Shown here: piece by piece, positions 1 to 7,932 of the stretch
How positions within the stretch are numbered: position 1 is the stretch's first letter
How the letters are laid out: the number at the start of each line of letters is the position of its first letter
From: Rubrivivax gelatinosus IL144
GTDB lineage: Bacteria > Pseudomonadota > Gammaproteobacteria > Burkholderiales > Burkholderiaceae_C
Assembly: GCF_000284255.1 (NCBI RefSeq)
Contig: NC_017075.1
Location: 1,364,001 to 1,428,000 of the forward strand
Length of the DNA stretch: 64,000 nucleotides
Direction: 5' to 3'
Notes under the pieces: generated by a model
Told to the model about the DNA's origin: nothing
Database searches by the model: none
The model's input: only the letters and a program-made list of their open reading frames with translations
Position numbers and translations under genes: made by a program

Positions 1-563
1 GCGGCGCGGGTCAGCGCCGCCATGTCGTGCAAACGCCCGGTGCGGTAGTTCACGTGGGTCAGCATCAGCACGGCGCAGCGCTCGTCCAGCGCGGCCGGGA
101 TCGCCTCGGGCGTGTCGACCAGCAGCAGCTCGAAACCACGCTCGGCGGCCAGCGACTCGGCGATGTAGAGGTCGGTCGGGAAGTTGCTGCGCTCGCTGAC
201 GATGCGCGTGCGCTGCGGCGCGTCGGCGCGCACGATGGCGAGCGCCGCGGCCAGCACCTTGTACAGGTTGACCGAGGTCGAGTCGGCGGCCACCAGTTCG
301 CCCGGCGCGGCGCCCACGAGGCGCGCGATCTTGTCGCCGACACGCTGCGGCAGCGTGATCCAGCCGGCCTGGTTCCAGCTGCCGATGAGCCCGGTGCCCC
401 ATTCGCCGGTGACGACTTCGGCGACCCGCGCCGGCGTCGCCCGGGGCAGCACGCCCAGCGAGTTGCCGTCGAGGTAGATCGTGCCGGGCGGCAGCGCGAA
501 CTGCTCGCGCAGCGGGGCCAGCGGGTCGTGCGCGTCCAGCGCCAGGGCGTCGTCTCGGGTCAT
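1..563 (-). CDS. kynU: Kynureninase, N-terminal part (runs off the window edge)
   Basis: Kynureninase is a PLP enzyme that cleaves kynurenine or 3-hydroxykynurenine to anthranilate (or its 3-hydroxy form) and alanine. About 187 residues are visible and the frame is open to base 1. The N-terminal motif IYLDGNSLG near residue 28 and the stretch [17 protein letters not shown] are typical of the family. The PLP-binding lysine lies beyond the edge and cannot be checked. The ATG overlaps the kynB stop as ATGA, so the two are probably translationally coupled. Last gene seen of the minus-strand operon that starts with the metallophosphoesterase. Family call is firm. Confidence 0.93.
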   Translation of the reverse strand, partial: MTRDDALALDAHDPLAPLREQFALPPGTIYLDGNSLGVLPRATPARVAEVVTGEWGTGLIGSWNQAGWITLPQRVGDKIARLVGAAPGELVAADSTSVNLYKVLAAALAIVRADAPQRTRIVSERSNFPTDLYIAESLAAERGFELLLVDTPEAIPAALDERCAVLMLTHVNYRTGRLHDMAALTRA

Positions 564-1192
564 GGCAGTTCTCGGAGGATGGCGCGCACCGGCGAGGCGT
601 CGGCGGCGACCCATTTCAGCGGCAGGGCAATCAGCTCGTAATCGCCTTCTGGCACGGCGTCGAGCACGAGGTTCTCCAGCACACGCAGGCCGCGCCGGCG
701 CAGCACCTGGTGCGCGTCCAGCGTCTTGCTGTCGGCCGGGTCGACGCTGGCGCTGTCGATGCCGACCAGGCGCACGCCGAGCTCGGCCAGGCGCTCCAGC
801 GCCTGGGGCTCGATGCCGGCGAGCGCCGGGTCCCAGGCCTCGGGCGCACGTGCGTAGGTGCGCAGCAGCACACGCGGCGGCAGGCCGTCGAGCGCGTGCG
901 TCAGGTGCTCCCAGCGCACCAGCGGCGCGGCGCCGATGGCGTGGATCACGCGGCAGCGACCGAGGTAGGGCGCCAGGTCGAGCAGGCCGACCGGCGTGCC
1001 GGCCTCGTCGTAGTGCAGCGGCGCGTCGGCGTGCGCGCCGACGTGCGGCGACAGCGTGACGGTCTGCAGGTTGACCGGGCAGCCGGGCGCGATGCGCGCC
1101 GCCCATTGCGCCTGGTAGGGCGCGTCGCCGGGAAAGACCGGGCTGCCGGCGTGCACCGGCGGCGAGATGTCCCAGATCCGCGCTTCGGCCAT
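560..1192 (-). CDS. kynB: Kynurenine formamidase (arylformamidase)
   Basis: Hydrolyses N-formylkynurenine to kynurenine and formate, the step before kynureninase in oxidative tryptophan breakdown. The 210-residue product begins [13 protein letters not shown] and carries the metal-binding motif [11 protein letters not shown] at residues 50-60; the family form is HxGTHxDxPxH, so only the Thr is replaced by Ala. The longer open frame upstream reads into the neighbouring gene in another frame and is Arg-rich shadow, which is why the start at 1192 was chosen. Stop overlaps the kynU start (ATGA). Tryptophan 2,3-dioxygenase is not in view. Length and motif fit KynB of the cyclase-like metal-dependent hydrolase family. 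Confidence 0.94.
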   Translation of the reverse strand: MAEARIWDISPPVHAGSPVFPGDAPYQAQWAARIAPGCPVNLQTVTLSPHVGAHADAPLHYDEAGTPVGLLDLAPYLGRCRVIHAIGAAPLVRWEHLTHALDGLPPRVLLRTYARAPEAWDPALAGIEPQALERLAELGVRLVGIDSASVDPADSKTLDAHQVLRRRGLRVLENLVLDAVPEGDYELIALPLKWVAADASPVRAILRELP

Positions 1193-1200
1193 CTGCGGGC

Positions 1201-1527
1201 TCAGAGCGACAGCGGCGCCAGCCCGTGGCGTCGGCGGGCGGCGTCGCAGGCGTCGTCGCCGATGCCGAGGTTGGCGCGGGCGCCGAACTCGCGGCAGGGC
1301 GAAGGCCGCCATTCGTGGATCGCGCAGGAGGCCTTGACGCCGATGGTGCCGACCAGCGCCGCGCAGCGCGGCGGCGTGCGGTCGGTGCCGCGCATGCGGC
1401 ACAGGCGCGAGCTGATCTGCTCGGCCAGCGTCTCGGGCACCTGGCCGCCGGCGCCGGCCCATTCGTCGCGGTCGAAGTCGACGCGCCAGCTCGCGCAGCA
1501 GGCGCCGCAGTCCAGGCAGGGGTTCAT
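1201..1527 (-). CDS. YkgJ-family cysteine-cluster protein
   Basis: A 108-residue protein opening with a dense cysteine motif, CLDCGACC at residues 4-11, followed by further cysteines ([25 protein letters not shown]). This is the pattern of the YkgJ/CxxCxxCC family, thought to bind zinc or an iron-sulfur cluster; no biochemical role is established. The ATG overlaps the stop of the kinase gene as ATGA and the stop lies 8 bases before kynB, so it is inside the operon. Why it sits between a kinase and tryptophan catabolism genes is not clear from sequence. Confidence 0.85.
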   Translation of the reverse strand: MNPCLDCGACCASWRVDFDRDEWAGAGGQVPETLAEQISSRLCRMRGTDRTPPRCAALVGTIGVKASCAIHEWRPSPCREFGARANLGIGDDACDAARRRHGLAPLSL

Positions 1528-2972
1528 GCGCGCACCACCGTCACGGTGCAGTCGGCGCGCGCGACGACCTGGGAGCTGACGCTGCCCAGGTAGCGCCGCA
1601 GTGCACCGGCGCCGCGTGCGCCCATCACGATGTGGTCGACCTGGTTGCGCTCGGCGAAGTCCAGCAGCGCGGCGGCGGCGTCGGGCGCCTCGAGCACGTG
1701 GAAAGTCAGCCGGCCTTCGTCGAGTTCGAGCTGGCGCGTCAGCGGCCGCGCCCAGTGTTTCAGGCCGACCAGCTGCTTGACGTGGCGGCTCTGGCCGTCG
1801 GCGTCGACGAGGTCGTCCAGGCCGATGCGCGCGACGCGCATCACGCCGACGCAGGCCAGGCGCGCGCCGGGCTCGGTGACGAGGATGCGGCGCACCGACT
1901 CCTGCATCTTCTCCAGCAGCTCGGGCGTCGCGTGGTCGATGTCGACCGCGGCGACGACGATCGGGCTGCGGGCGACCTGGCTGGCGGCGCCGAGGCGCGG
2001 CGCTGGCTTCGATTCGGCGCCGAGCGCGAAGAACCAGCGCTTGAAGACCTTGGCCGCGCTGCTCTGGCGGTCGCGCGCGGCGCGGGAGGTCAGCGCCACC
2101 TGGCCGGGGTTCTGCAGGTCCAGCGCCAGCTGCGCCGCGCTCTGGTAGCGGCGCTCGGGGCGCACCTCCAGGCACTTCAGGATGACTTCCTGCAGCCAGG
2201 GCGGGCACTCGGGGCGGATCGCGCGTGGCGGCACCGGGTCGACGTAGAGGCGTTTGCGCAGCCCGCGCACGCTCTCCGGCGAGCCGAAGGGCCGCTGGCC
2301 GGTGGTGAAGTGGTAGAGCATCACGCCCAGCGCGAACAGGTCGCTGCGCGGGTCGTTGCGCACGAACTGCACCTGCTCGGGCGACATGTAGGGCGCGGTG
2401 CCCATCGGCAGCGCGAACTCCTCTTCCAGCAGGTCGGGCAGGCGGTCGTGGCGCGACAGGCCGAAGTCGACCAGCACCGCGGTGCCGTCGGGGCGCTGCA
2501 GGATGTTGCTCGGCTTGACGTCCAGGTGCACCAGGTGCTGGCGGTGCAGCTCGTGCAGCGCGGTGGCGACACGCGAGCCGATCTCGATGATCTCGTCGAC
2601 CGGCAGCGGCGCCTCGTCGAGCCGGGCGCGCAGCGAGGGCCCGTCGATGCGCTCCATCACCAGGTAGGCGGCGTGCGTGAAGTCGCCGCGCGCGACGTAC
2701 TTCGGCACGTGCGGGCCGGCCAGCGCCGGCAGGATCATCTGCTCGACCTCGAAGCCGACGATCGACGCCGGGTCCTCGCCGCCCTTGATGCGCGGCACCT
2801 TCATGATCAGCGGCAGCGTTTCGGGCTGCGGCTCGCCGTTGGCGTCGACACGCACGACGCGCCAGAGGTTGGCCATGCCGCCCTGGTGCAGCCGCTCCTC
2901 GAGACGGAAACCGTCGATGACCTGGCCCGCGGTCAGCGACGACGGCGCGGTGCGCGGCAGCCTATTGCCCAT
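1524..2972 (-). CDS. Ser/Thr protein kinase fused to a C-terminal universal stress protein domain
   Basis: A 482-residue soluble two-domain protein. The N-terminal Hanks-type kinase spans about residues 20-290: Gly-rich loop with HQGGMA (29-34), catalytic Lys in IMKVP (58), catalytic loop with Asp151 in HLDVKPSN, DFG at 169-171 and GTAPYMSPEQ at 191-200. The residue before Asp151 is Leu rather than the usual Arg, making this a non-RD kinase. The UspA-like domain occupies about 340-482 and ends with the ATP-binding G-2x-G-9x-G(S) pattern (GARGAGALRRYLGS). No transmembrane segment is seen. The fusion is a known betaproteobacterial architecture; targets are unknown. It overlaps the upstream metallophosphoesterase by 11 bases. 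Confidence 0.93.
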   Translation of the reverse strand: MGNRLPRTAPSSLTAGQVIDGFRLEERLHQGGMANLWRVVRVDANGEPQPETLPLIMKVPRIKGGEDPASIVGFEVEQMILPALAGPHVPKYVARGDFTHAAYLVMERIDGPSLRARLDEAPLPVDEIIEIGSRVATALHELHRQHLVHLDVKPSNILQRPDGTAVLVDFGLSRHDRLPDLLEEEFALPMGTAPYMSPEQVQFVRNDPRSDLFALGVMLYHFTTGQRPFGSPESVRGLRKRLYVDPVPPRAIRPECPPWLQEVILKCLEVRPERRYQSAAQLALDLQNPGQVALTSRAARDRQSSAAKVFKRWFFALGAESKPAPRLGAASQVARSPIVVAAVDIDHATPELLEKMQESVRRILVTEPGARLACVGVMRVARIGLDDLVDADGQSRHVKQLVGLKHWARPLTRQLELDEGRLTFHVLEAPDAAAALLDFAERNQVDHIVMGARGAGALRRYLGSVSSQVVARADCTVTVVRA

Positions 2973-3705
2973 CGGCGAGGCGGTCGGCGAGACGCTGCGG
3001 CAGCTCGGCGGCGCGGATCTTGGCGCCCGCGGCCTCGGTGTCGTAGGGCACGCGCCAGTAGGTCAGTTCGGCCGTGGCGTCGTCGAAGGTGGCGTAGCAG
3101 GCGGCCGGGTCGCCGTCGCGCGGCTGGCCGGCCGAGCCCGGGATCACCAGCCACTGGCGCGGCGGCAGCAGAGGGATCGCGGTGCCGGCGGTCGGCGTGA
3201 AGTCGCCGGCCTTGCCGACGGGCGACAGGTGGTAGAGCTGTGGCTCGTGCATGTGGCCGCAGAAGGTGATGCGTGCGCTGGTCGCCGCCATGCTGCGCAC
3301 GGCTTCGCTGCGGCCCTGCACGTAGCCCCATTCGGCCGGCGCCCAGCCGTTGGCGTGCACGAACAGCAACTCGCCTTCGCGGTGTTCCAGCGCCAGCGAG
3401 GCGAGGAAGTCGACCTGCTCGACGTCGAGCTGCTGGCGCGTCCACTCGACGACGAAACGCGGGTCGGGGCGCATCGCCGGCGACGGGCCCTGCACGACGG
3501 CCAGGTCGTGGTTGCCCATCACGGCGATCGCGCCTTCGCGCACCATCGCGCGCACGCGGTCGACGACCCAGGCCGGGTCGGCGCCGTAGCCGACGAAGTC
3601 GCCGAGCAGCGCGTAGCGGTCGATCTGCTGGCCGGCCGCGTGGTCGAGCACCGCTTCCACCGCTTCGCGGTTGGCGTGCAGGTCGGTCAGGATCGCGTAC
3701 TTCAT
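2962..3705 (-). CDS. Calcineurin-like metallophosphoesterase
   Basis: A 247-residue metal-dependent phosphoesterase. Motifs in order: DLHAN (8-12), GDFVGYGADP (35-44), GNHD (64-67), FVHANGW near 115-121 and GHMH (150-153), giving a complete two-metal site. The start at MKYAIL was chosen because the 31 preceding in-frame residues look non-coding and the conserved first beta strand begins here. The family includes protein phosphatases and nucleotide phosphatases, so the substrate is open. First gene of the operon; its overlap with the Ser/Thr kinase gene raises the possibility that the two act on the same phosphoproteins, which is inference. Confidence 0.88.
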   Translation of the reverse strand: MKYAILTDLHANREAVEAVLDHAAGQQIDRYALLGDFVGYGADPAWVVDRVRAMVREGAIAVMGNHDLAVVQGPSPAMRPDPRFVVEWTRQQLDVEQVDFLASLALEHREGELLFVHANGWAPAEWGYVQGRSEAVRSMAATSARITFCGHMHEPQLYHLSPVGKAGDFTPTAGTAIPLLPPRQWLVIPGSAGQPRDGDPAACYATFDDATAELTYWRVPYDTEAAGAKIRAAELPQRLADRLADGQ

Positions 3706-3755
3706 CTCGGGCTCGGGGATCGTGCCCGCGGCGGCTGACAGCCGGCTGGCCACTC

Positions 3756-3829
3756 GCGGGGATCGACGATCATCCCCCGCGGCGCGGCTCTTGCGCAACC
3801 GGGAAAGGCCGCGGGGGACACCCGCGGCC
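3756..3829 (-). terminator. Two hairpins downstream of the FAH-family gene
   Basis: On the minus strand the FAH gene stop is followed by a 9-base-pair GC stem (3807-3815 with 3821-3829, 5-base loop) and a TTT tract, a weak intrinsic terminator. A second imperfect stem (3756-3763 with 3772-3780) follows. Together they separate FAH transcription from the metallophosphoesterase operon. Confidence 0.55.
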
Positions 3830-3834
3830 GAGGG

Positions 3835-4695
3835 TCAGGCGTCGACCAGCTCGGGGTTCCAGGCGTGCACGGTCTGGAACTGCTCGCCGAGGCCGGCGAC
3901 GCCCAGGCGCATCGTGTCGCCCGGCTGCAGGAAACGCGGCGGCTTCATGCCCATGCCGACGCCCGGCGGCGTGCCGGTGCTGATCAGGTCGCCGGGGTAC
4001 AGCGTCATGATGCGGCTGAGGTAGGCGATCAGCTTGGCGACGCCGAAGACCATGGTGCGCGTGTTGCCGGTCTGCACACGCTGGCCGTTGAGTTCCAGCC
4101 AGAGGTCCAGCGCCTGCGGGTCGGCGATCTCGTCGGCGGTGACCAGCCAGGGGCCGACCGGGCCGAAGGTGTCGCAGCCCTTGCCCTTGTCCCAGGTGCC
4201 GCCGCGTTCGAGCTGCAGCGCACGCTCGGAGACGTCGTTGACGACGCAGTAGCCGGCGACGTGCGCCAGCGCCTCGGCCTCGTCGACGCAACGCGCGGTG
4301 CTGCCGATGACCACGCCGAGCTCGACTTCCCAGTCGCCCTTGGTGGCGTCGATCGGCAGCACGACCGGGTGCTCGGCGCCGACGGCGGCGCTGGTCGGCT
4401 TCATGAAGACCACCGGCTCGGCGGGGATAGCCATGCCCGCTTCGGCCGCATGGTCGGCGTAGTTCAGGCCGATGCAGACGAACTTGCCCATGCCGGCCCA
4501 GGGCACGCCCAGGCGCTCTTGCGGCACTTCGGGCAGCGAGGCCAGGTCGACGCCGCGCAGGCGCTGCAGCGAGGCCGGCGTCAGCACGGCCGGCGTGATG
4601 TCGACGAGCAGGGAGGAGAGGTCGCGCACGCGGCCCTGGGCGTCCAGGGCGGCCGGGCGTTCGTGGCCCTTGGGGCCGTGTCGTAGGAGTTTCAT
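3835..4695 (-). CDS. Fumarylacetoacetate hydrolase (FAH) family protein
   Basis: A 286-residue member of the FAH superfamily: hydrolases, decarboxylases and isomerases acting on 2-oxo acid products of aromatic degradation. Visible signatures are FVCIGLNYADHAAE near 72-85, the metal-ligand region DWEVELGVVIG near 121-131, GYCVVNDVSER, GKGCDTFGPVGPW and LISTGTPPGVGMG towards the C-terminus. The start ATG is followed at once by family-like sequence; a much longer open frame upstream is a shadow of the next genes. Exact substrate cannot be assigned; 2-hydroxyhepta-2,4-diene-1,7-dioate isomerase-like activity is one possibility. Confidence 0.9.
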   Translation of the reverse strand: MKLLRHGPKGHERPAALDAQGRVRDLSSLLVDITPAVLTPASLQRLRGVDLASLPEVPQERLGVPWAGMGKFVCIGLNYADHAAEAGMAIPAEPVVFMKPTSAAVGAEHPVVLPIDATKGDWEVELGVVIGSTARCVDEAEALAHVAGYCVVNDVSERALQLERGGTWDKGKGCDTFGPVGPWLVTADEIADPQALDLWLELNGQRVQTGNTRTMVFGVAKLIAYLSRIMTLYPGDLISTGTPPGVGMGMKPPRFLQPGDTMRLGVAGLGEQFQTVHAWNPELVDA

Positions 4696-4805
4696 CGGAA
4701 GAGCGCGGGTGCGCGCCGCCGACGGGAGCCGACGCCGCCGCACCCATGGGGCGGTGATGGCGGCGACTGTAGCGTTTCGGTCGAAAAGCGGGTTACGGGG
4801 TGGTT

Positions 4806-5333
4806 TCAGCGCGGAAGCGCGTAGCGCAGCTCGACGAAGTCGCCGAAACGCCGTGTCGAACGCAGCGCCAGCGGCGGCGTCGTGAAGCGCCGCGGCAGCA
4901 GCGGCCGGCCGCTGCCCAGCAGCACCGGCGCGAGCTGCACGACGAGCTCGTCGATCAGTCCGGCGTCGGCGAACTGCGCCGCCAGCTGGCCGCCGCCCAT
5001 GATCCAGACGTCGCGCCCGCCGGCCGCGGCCTGCATCGCCGCGTGCACCGCGCGCACCTCGCCCTGCACGAAATGCAGCTCGGCGCCGGCCACTGCCGGC
5101 AACTCGCGCGTGCTGAACACCCAGGTCGGCTGGGTGTAGGGCCAGGGGCCGTCGAGGTGGCGGCACAGCCATTCGTAGGTCGCCGAGCCCATCGCCAGCG
5201 CGCCGACGCCGGCGACGAAGTCGTCGTAGCCGCTGTCGGCCGGCATGCCGAACTGCAGCAGCCAGCCGAGGTCGTGGTCTTCGGTGGCGACGTAGCCGTC
5301 GAGGCTGGCGGCGCTGTAGTAGACGGTGGCCAT
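4806..5333 (-). CDS. RibD C-terminal / dihydrofolate reductase-like protein
   Basis: A 175-residue NAD(P)H-dependent reductase-fold protein. It begins ATVYYSAASLDGYVA, the usual opening of stand-alone RibD_C proteins, contains MGSATYEW and the nucleotide-binding GGGQLAAQ, and ends with LAPVLLGSGRPLLPR. These stand-alone forms are not the riboflavin-pathway RibD, which carries a deaminase domain; their substrates are mostly unknown. The start lies 3 bases downstream of the stop of the SDR gene, so the two are co-transcribed. Confidence 0.87.
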   Translation of the reverse strand: MATVYYSAASLDGYVATEDHDLGWLLQFGMPADSGYDDFVAGVGALAMGSATYEWLCRHLDGPWPYTQPTWVFSTRELPAVAGAELHFVQGEVRAVHAAMQAAAGGRDVWIMGGGQLAAQFADAGLIDELVVQLAPVLLGSGRPLLPRRFTTPPLALRSTRRFGDFVELRYALPR

Positions 5334-5336
5334 CGT

Positions 5337-6086
5337 TCAGCCGCGGCCGACGAAGGGCATCTTGGTCGCCATCACGGTCGTGAACAGCACGTTGGCCGAC
5401 AGCGGCAGGCGGGCCATCGCCAGGAAGGTCTCGACGACGCCGTCCATCGCCATGCGCGGTTCGGCGCGCAGGCTGCCGTCGGCCTGCGTCACGCCGCGCG
5501 CCATGCGCTCGGTCATGTCGGTCTCGACGTTGCCGATGTCGATCTGGCCGACGGCGATGTCGAAGGCGCGGCCGTCCAGCGCCGCGGCGCGCGTCAGACC
5601 GGTGATCGCGTGTTTGGTCGCGGTGTAGGCGATCGAACCCGGCCGCGGCGCATGCGCCGAGATCGAACCGTTGTTGATGATGCGCCCGCCCATCGGCTGC
5701 TGGCTGCGCATCAGCGCGAAGGCCGCGGCCAGGCAGTAGAAGGCGCCGTTGAGGTTCACGTCGACTGCCTGGCGCCAGGCGGCGCCGCCCAGTTCGTCGG
5801 GTGTCGCCGCCGGCGGGAAGGCGCCGGCGTTGTTGAACAGCAGGTCGAGCCGGCCGTGGCGGCTGCGCACGGTGTCGAACAGCGCCGCGACCGAGGCTTC
5901 GTCGGCGACGTCGCAGGCCACCGCGCTGGCGCGTGCGGCGTGCTCGCCGGTGGCGGCGATCGCCGCCTGCAGGCGGTCGAGGCGGCGGCCGGCGTAGACG
6001 ACCTGCCAGCCCTCGGCCAGCAGCGCGCCGGCGCAGGCCTGGCCGATGCCGCTGCCGGCGCCGGTGACGAGCGCGATGCGGTCCAT
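5337..6086 (-). CDS. Short-chain dehydrogenase/reductase
   Basis: A 249-residue classical SDR. TGAGSGIG near residue 8 binds the dinucleotide, FNNAG is the structural motif, and the catalytic Ser-Tyr-Lys set lies in the region NGSISAHA...AYTATKHA. The Arg after the glycine motif (AGRRLDR) suggests NADP preference, an inference. A strong Shine-Dalgarno (aggaggt) precedes the ATG and fixes the start. It is divergent from the cupin gene and heads a two-gene unit with the RibD-like reductase. Substrate unknown. Confidence 0.93.
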   Translation of the reverse strand: MDRIALVTGAGSGIGQACAGALLAEGWQVVYAGRRLDRLQAAIAATGEHAARASAVACDVADEASVAALFDTVRSRHGRLDLLFNNAGAFPPAATPDELGGAAWRQAVDVNLNGAFYCLAAAFALMRSQQPMGGRIINNGSISAHAPRPGSIAYTATKHAITGLTRAAALDGRAFDIAVGQIDIGNVETDMTERMARGVTQADGSLRAEPRMAMDGVVETFLAMARLPLSANVLFTTVMATKMPFVGRG

Positions 6087-6118
6087 GGGAAACCTCCTGT
6101 GCGACTGGGGTGCAGCCG

Positions 6119-6144
6119 ATTGTGGCGGCGGCCAAGGCGACAAT
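6119..6144. promoter_or_regulatory. Divergent promoter region between SDR and cupin genes
   Basis: Minus strand: a CACAAT -10-like hexamer (6119-6124) 32 bases before the SDR start. Plus strand: GACAAT (6139-6144), 5 bases before the cupin ATG. No good -35 element is seen for either, so support is moderate. Confidence 0.4.
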
Positions 6145-6149
6145 GGGCC

Positions 6150-6533
6150 ATGGCCATCTTCACGAAGACCGTTCTCTACACCGACACCGACGGCCGCGCG
6201 CGTTTCCGCGACGAGACCGTCGAACTGAGCGAAGGCACGCCGGCGGCGCGCCTGTCGCCGCTGCTGCCGGCCGCCGGCGTGCAGCTGCGCGAGAGCCCGG
6301 TGGGCTTTGCCAGCAGCTTCCACTGCACGACGACGCCGCAATGGCTGGTCGTGCTGCGCGGCGCGATGGAGATCGGCCTGCAGGACGGCACGTCGCGGGT
6401 CTTCGGCCCGGGCCAACACTTCTATTCGGCCGACGTGCTGCCCGAAGGCGCCACCTTCGACGCCACGCTGCACGGCCACCGCAGCCGCCAGGTCGGCGAC
6501 GAGCCGCTGGTCACGATGTTCGTGCGCGGCTGA
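6150..6533 (+). CDS. Small cupin-like protein
   Basis: A 127-residue cytosolic protein. A central beta-rich stretch (SFHCTTTPQWLVVLRGAMEIGLQDG, then FGPGQHFYSADVLPEGATFDATLHGH) follows the cupin pattern of a small jelly-roll with glycine-spaced strands. The His/Glu metal ligands of a classic cupin are only partly recognisable, so metal binding is uncertain. The ATG at 6150 opens AIFTKTVLYTDTDGRARF; an out-of-frame ATG lies 7 bases upstream. It is divergent from the SDR and monocistronic. No specific function is assigned. Confidence 0.75.
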   Translation: MAIFTKTVLYTDTDGRARFRDETVELSEGTPAARLSPLLPAAGVQLRESPVGFASSFHCTTTPQWLVVLRGAMEIGLQDGTSRVFGPGQHFYSADVLPEGATFDATLHGHRSRQVGDEPLVTMFVRG

Positions 6534-6604
6534 GGCCGCGCACGCCGCACGCGCGCGCCGCCACGAACCGCGGCCGCGCTCATTCACGACGAGGAGAACG
6601 ACGC

Positions 6605-6946
6605 ATGCAAGTCCAGGTCAACACCGACAACCACGTCCAGAACGACGACACCCTCGCGGCCTGGGCCGAGCGCGAGATCAAGGCCAAGCTCGAGCGTTTC
6701 GGTGACGCGGTCACGCGCGTCGAGGTGCACCTCGCCGACGTCAACGCCTCGCGTGCCGGCGATGCCGACAAGCGCTGCACGCTCGAAGCGCGCCTGGCCG
6801 GCCGCCAGCCGGTGGCCGCCAGCCACGACGCCCAGCGTGTCGCCGACGCCTTCACCGGCGCGCTCGACAAGCTGCTGCGTGTCGTCGACTCGACGCTGGG
6901 CAAGGCGCGCGACCACCACGCACGCGACTCGATCCGCGGCGGCTGA
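6605..6946 (+). CDS. HPF/RaiA-family ribosome-associated protein
   Basis: A 113-residue short hibernation-factor-like protein. It begins MQVQVNTDNHVQ and has the family's beta-alpha-beta arrangement with RFGDAVTRVEVHLADVN in the middle and a long helix (DAQRVADAFTGALDKLLRVV) near the end. RaiA/HPF proteins bind the 30S decoding region in stationary phase and slow translation. The C-terminal dimerisation domain of long HPF is absent. A GAGGAG Shine-Dalgarno lies upstream of the ATG and a strong terminator follows. Confidence 0.8.
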   Translation: MQVQVNTDNHVQNDDTLAAWAEREIKAKLERFGDAVTRVEVHLADVNASRAGDADKRCTLEARLAGRQPVAASHDAQRVADAFTGALDKLLRVVDSTLGKARDHHARDSIRGG

Positions 6947-6954
6947 TCAAGAAA

Positions 6955-6978
6955 AAGGGCCGGCGAAAGCCGGCCCTT
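6955..6978. terminator. Bidirectional intrinsic terminator between the HPF-like gene and argF
   Basis: A perfect 10-base-pair stem (aagggccggc with gccggccctt) and GAAA tetraloop, with T-rich sequence after it on the plus strand and A-rich sequence before it, so it works for both convergent genes. Confidence 0.9.
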
Positions 6979-6999
6979 GTTTCATCCGCTAGGCGGTCT

Positions 7000-7932
7000 T
7001 CAGCCGATGCGGCCGAGCAGCAGGTACTCCATCAGTGCCTTCTGCACGTGCATCCTGTTCTCCGCCTCGTCCCAGACCACGGACTGCGGCCCGTCGATGA
7101 CCTCGGCGCTGACTTCCTCGCCGCGGTGCGCCGGCAGGCAGTGCATGAACAGCGCGTCGGGCTGGGCGGCAGCCATCATGCCGGCGTCGACGCACCAGTC
7201 GGCGAACGCGGCGCGGCGCGCCTCGTTCTCGGCTTCGTAGCCCATGCTGGTCCAGACGTCGGTCGTCACCAGGTGCGCGCCGCGGCAGGCTTCGCGCGGG
7301 TCGGCGAAGACCTTGTAGCAGCCGGTGTCGCGGATGCCGGCCAGCGCCGGGTCGATCTCGTAGCCGCTCGGCGTGCTGACGTGCACCGTGAAGCCGAGGA
7401 TCTCGGCCGCCTGCAGCCAGGTGTTGGCCATGTTGTTGCCGTCGCCCACCCAGGCCACGACCTTGCCTTCGATCGAGCCGCGGTGCTCGATGTAGGTGAA
7501 GAGGTCGGCCAGGATCTGGCACGGGTGGAACTCGTTGGTCAGGCCGTTGATGACCGGCACGCGCGAGTGCGCGGCGAAGCGCTCGATCTTCGACTGCTCG
7601 AAGGTGCGGATCATCACGATGTCGACCATGCGGCTGATGACACGCGCGCTGTCCTCGATCGGCTCGGCGCGGCCCAGCTGGCTGTCGCCGGTCGTCAGGT
7701 GCACGACCGAGCCGCCCATCTGGTACATGCCGGCCTCGAAGCTGACGCGGGTGCGCGTGCTGGCCTTCTCGAAGATCATCGCCAGCGTGCGGTCGACCAG
7801 CGGCTGGTACTTCTCGTAGTTCTTGAAGCGCGTCTTGATGATGCGCGTGCGCTCGAACAGGTAGGCGTATTCCTCCGCGCGGAGGTCCTTGAACTGGAGG
7901 TAGTGCTTCATCAGCGAATAGCCGGGTTTCAT
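7000..7932 (-). CDS. argF: Ornithine carbamoyltransferase
   Basis: Transfers the carbamoyl group of carbamoyl phosphate to ornithine, giving citrulline in arginine synthesis. The carbamoyl-phosphate motif STRTR is at 58-62, FHPCQ binds the second substrate and HCLPAHRGEE carries the catalytic Cys. The start at 7932 (MKPGYSLMKHYLQ) forms an ATGA overlap with argD and gives 310 residues; the internal ATG at 7911 gives 303 residues and matches the usual OTCase N-terminus, but no Shine-Dalgarno decides between them. Downstream partner of argD in a two-gene operon. Confidence 0.96.
   Translation of the reverse strand: MKPGYSLMKHYLQFKDLRAEEYAYLFERTRIIKTRFKNYEKYQPLVDRTLAMIFEKASTRTRVSFEAGMYQMGGSVVHLTTGDSQLGRAEPIEDSARVISRMVDIVMIRTFEQSKIERFAAHSRVPVINGLTNEFHPCQILADLFTYIEHRGSIEGKVVAWVGDGNNMANTWLQAAEILGFTVHVSTPSGYEIDPALAGIRDTGCYKVFADPREACRGAHLVTTDVWTSMGYEAENEARRAAFADWCVDAGMMAAAQPDALFMHCLPAHRGEEVSAEVIDGPQSVVWDEAENRMHVQKALMEYLLLGRIG

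Noticed and set aside
5337..6086. SDR as an acyl-carrier reductase (fabG)
   Set aside because: Not in a fatty-acid operon and paired with a RibD-like reductase; kept as a general SDR.
3835..6135. A 766-codon minus-strand frame spanning three genes
   Set aside because: Only its last 286 codons are real (FAH family); the rest is Arg-rich shadow of the RibD-like and SDR genes.
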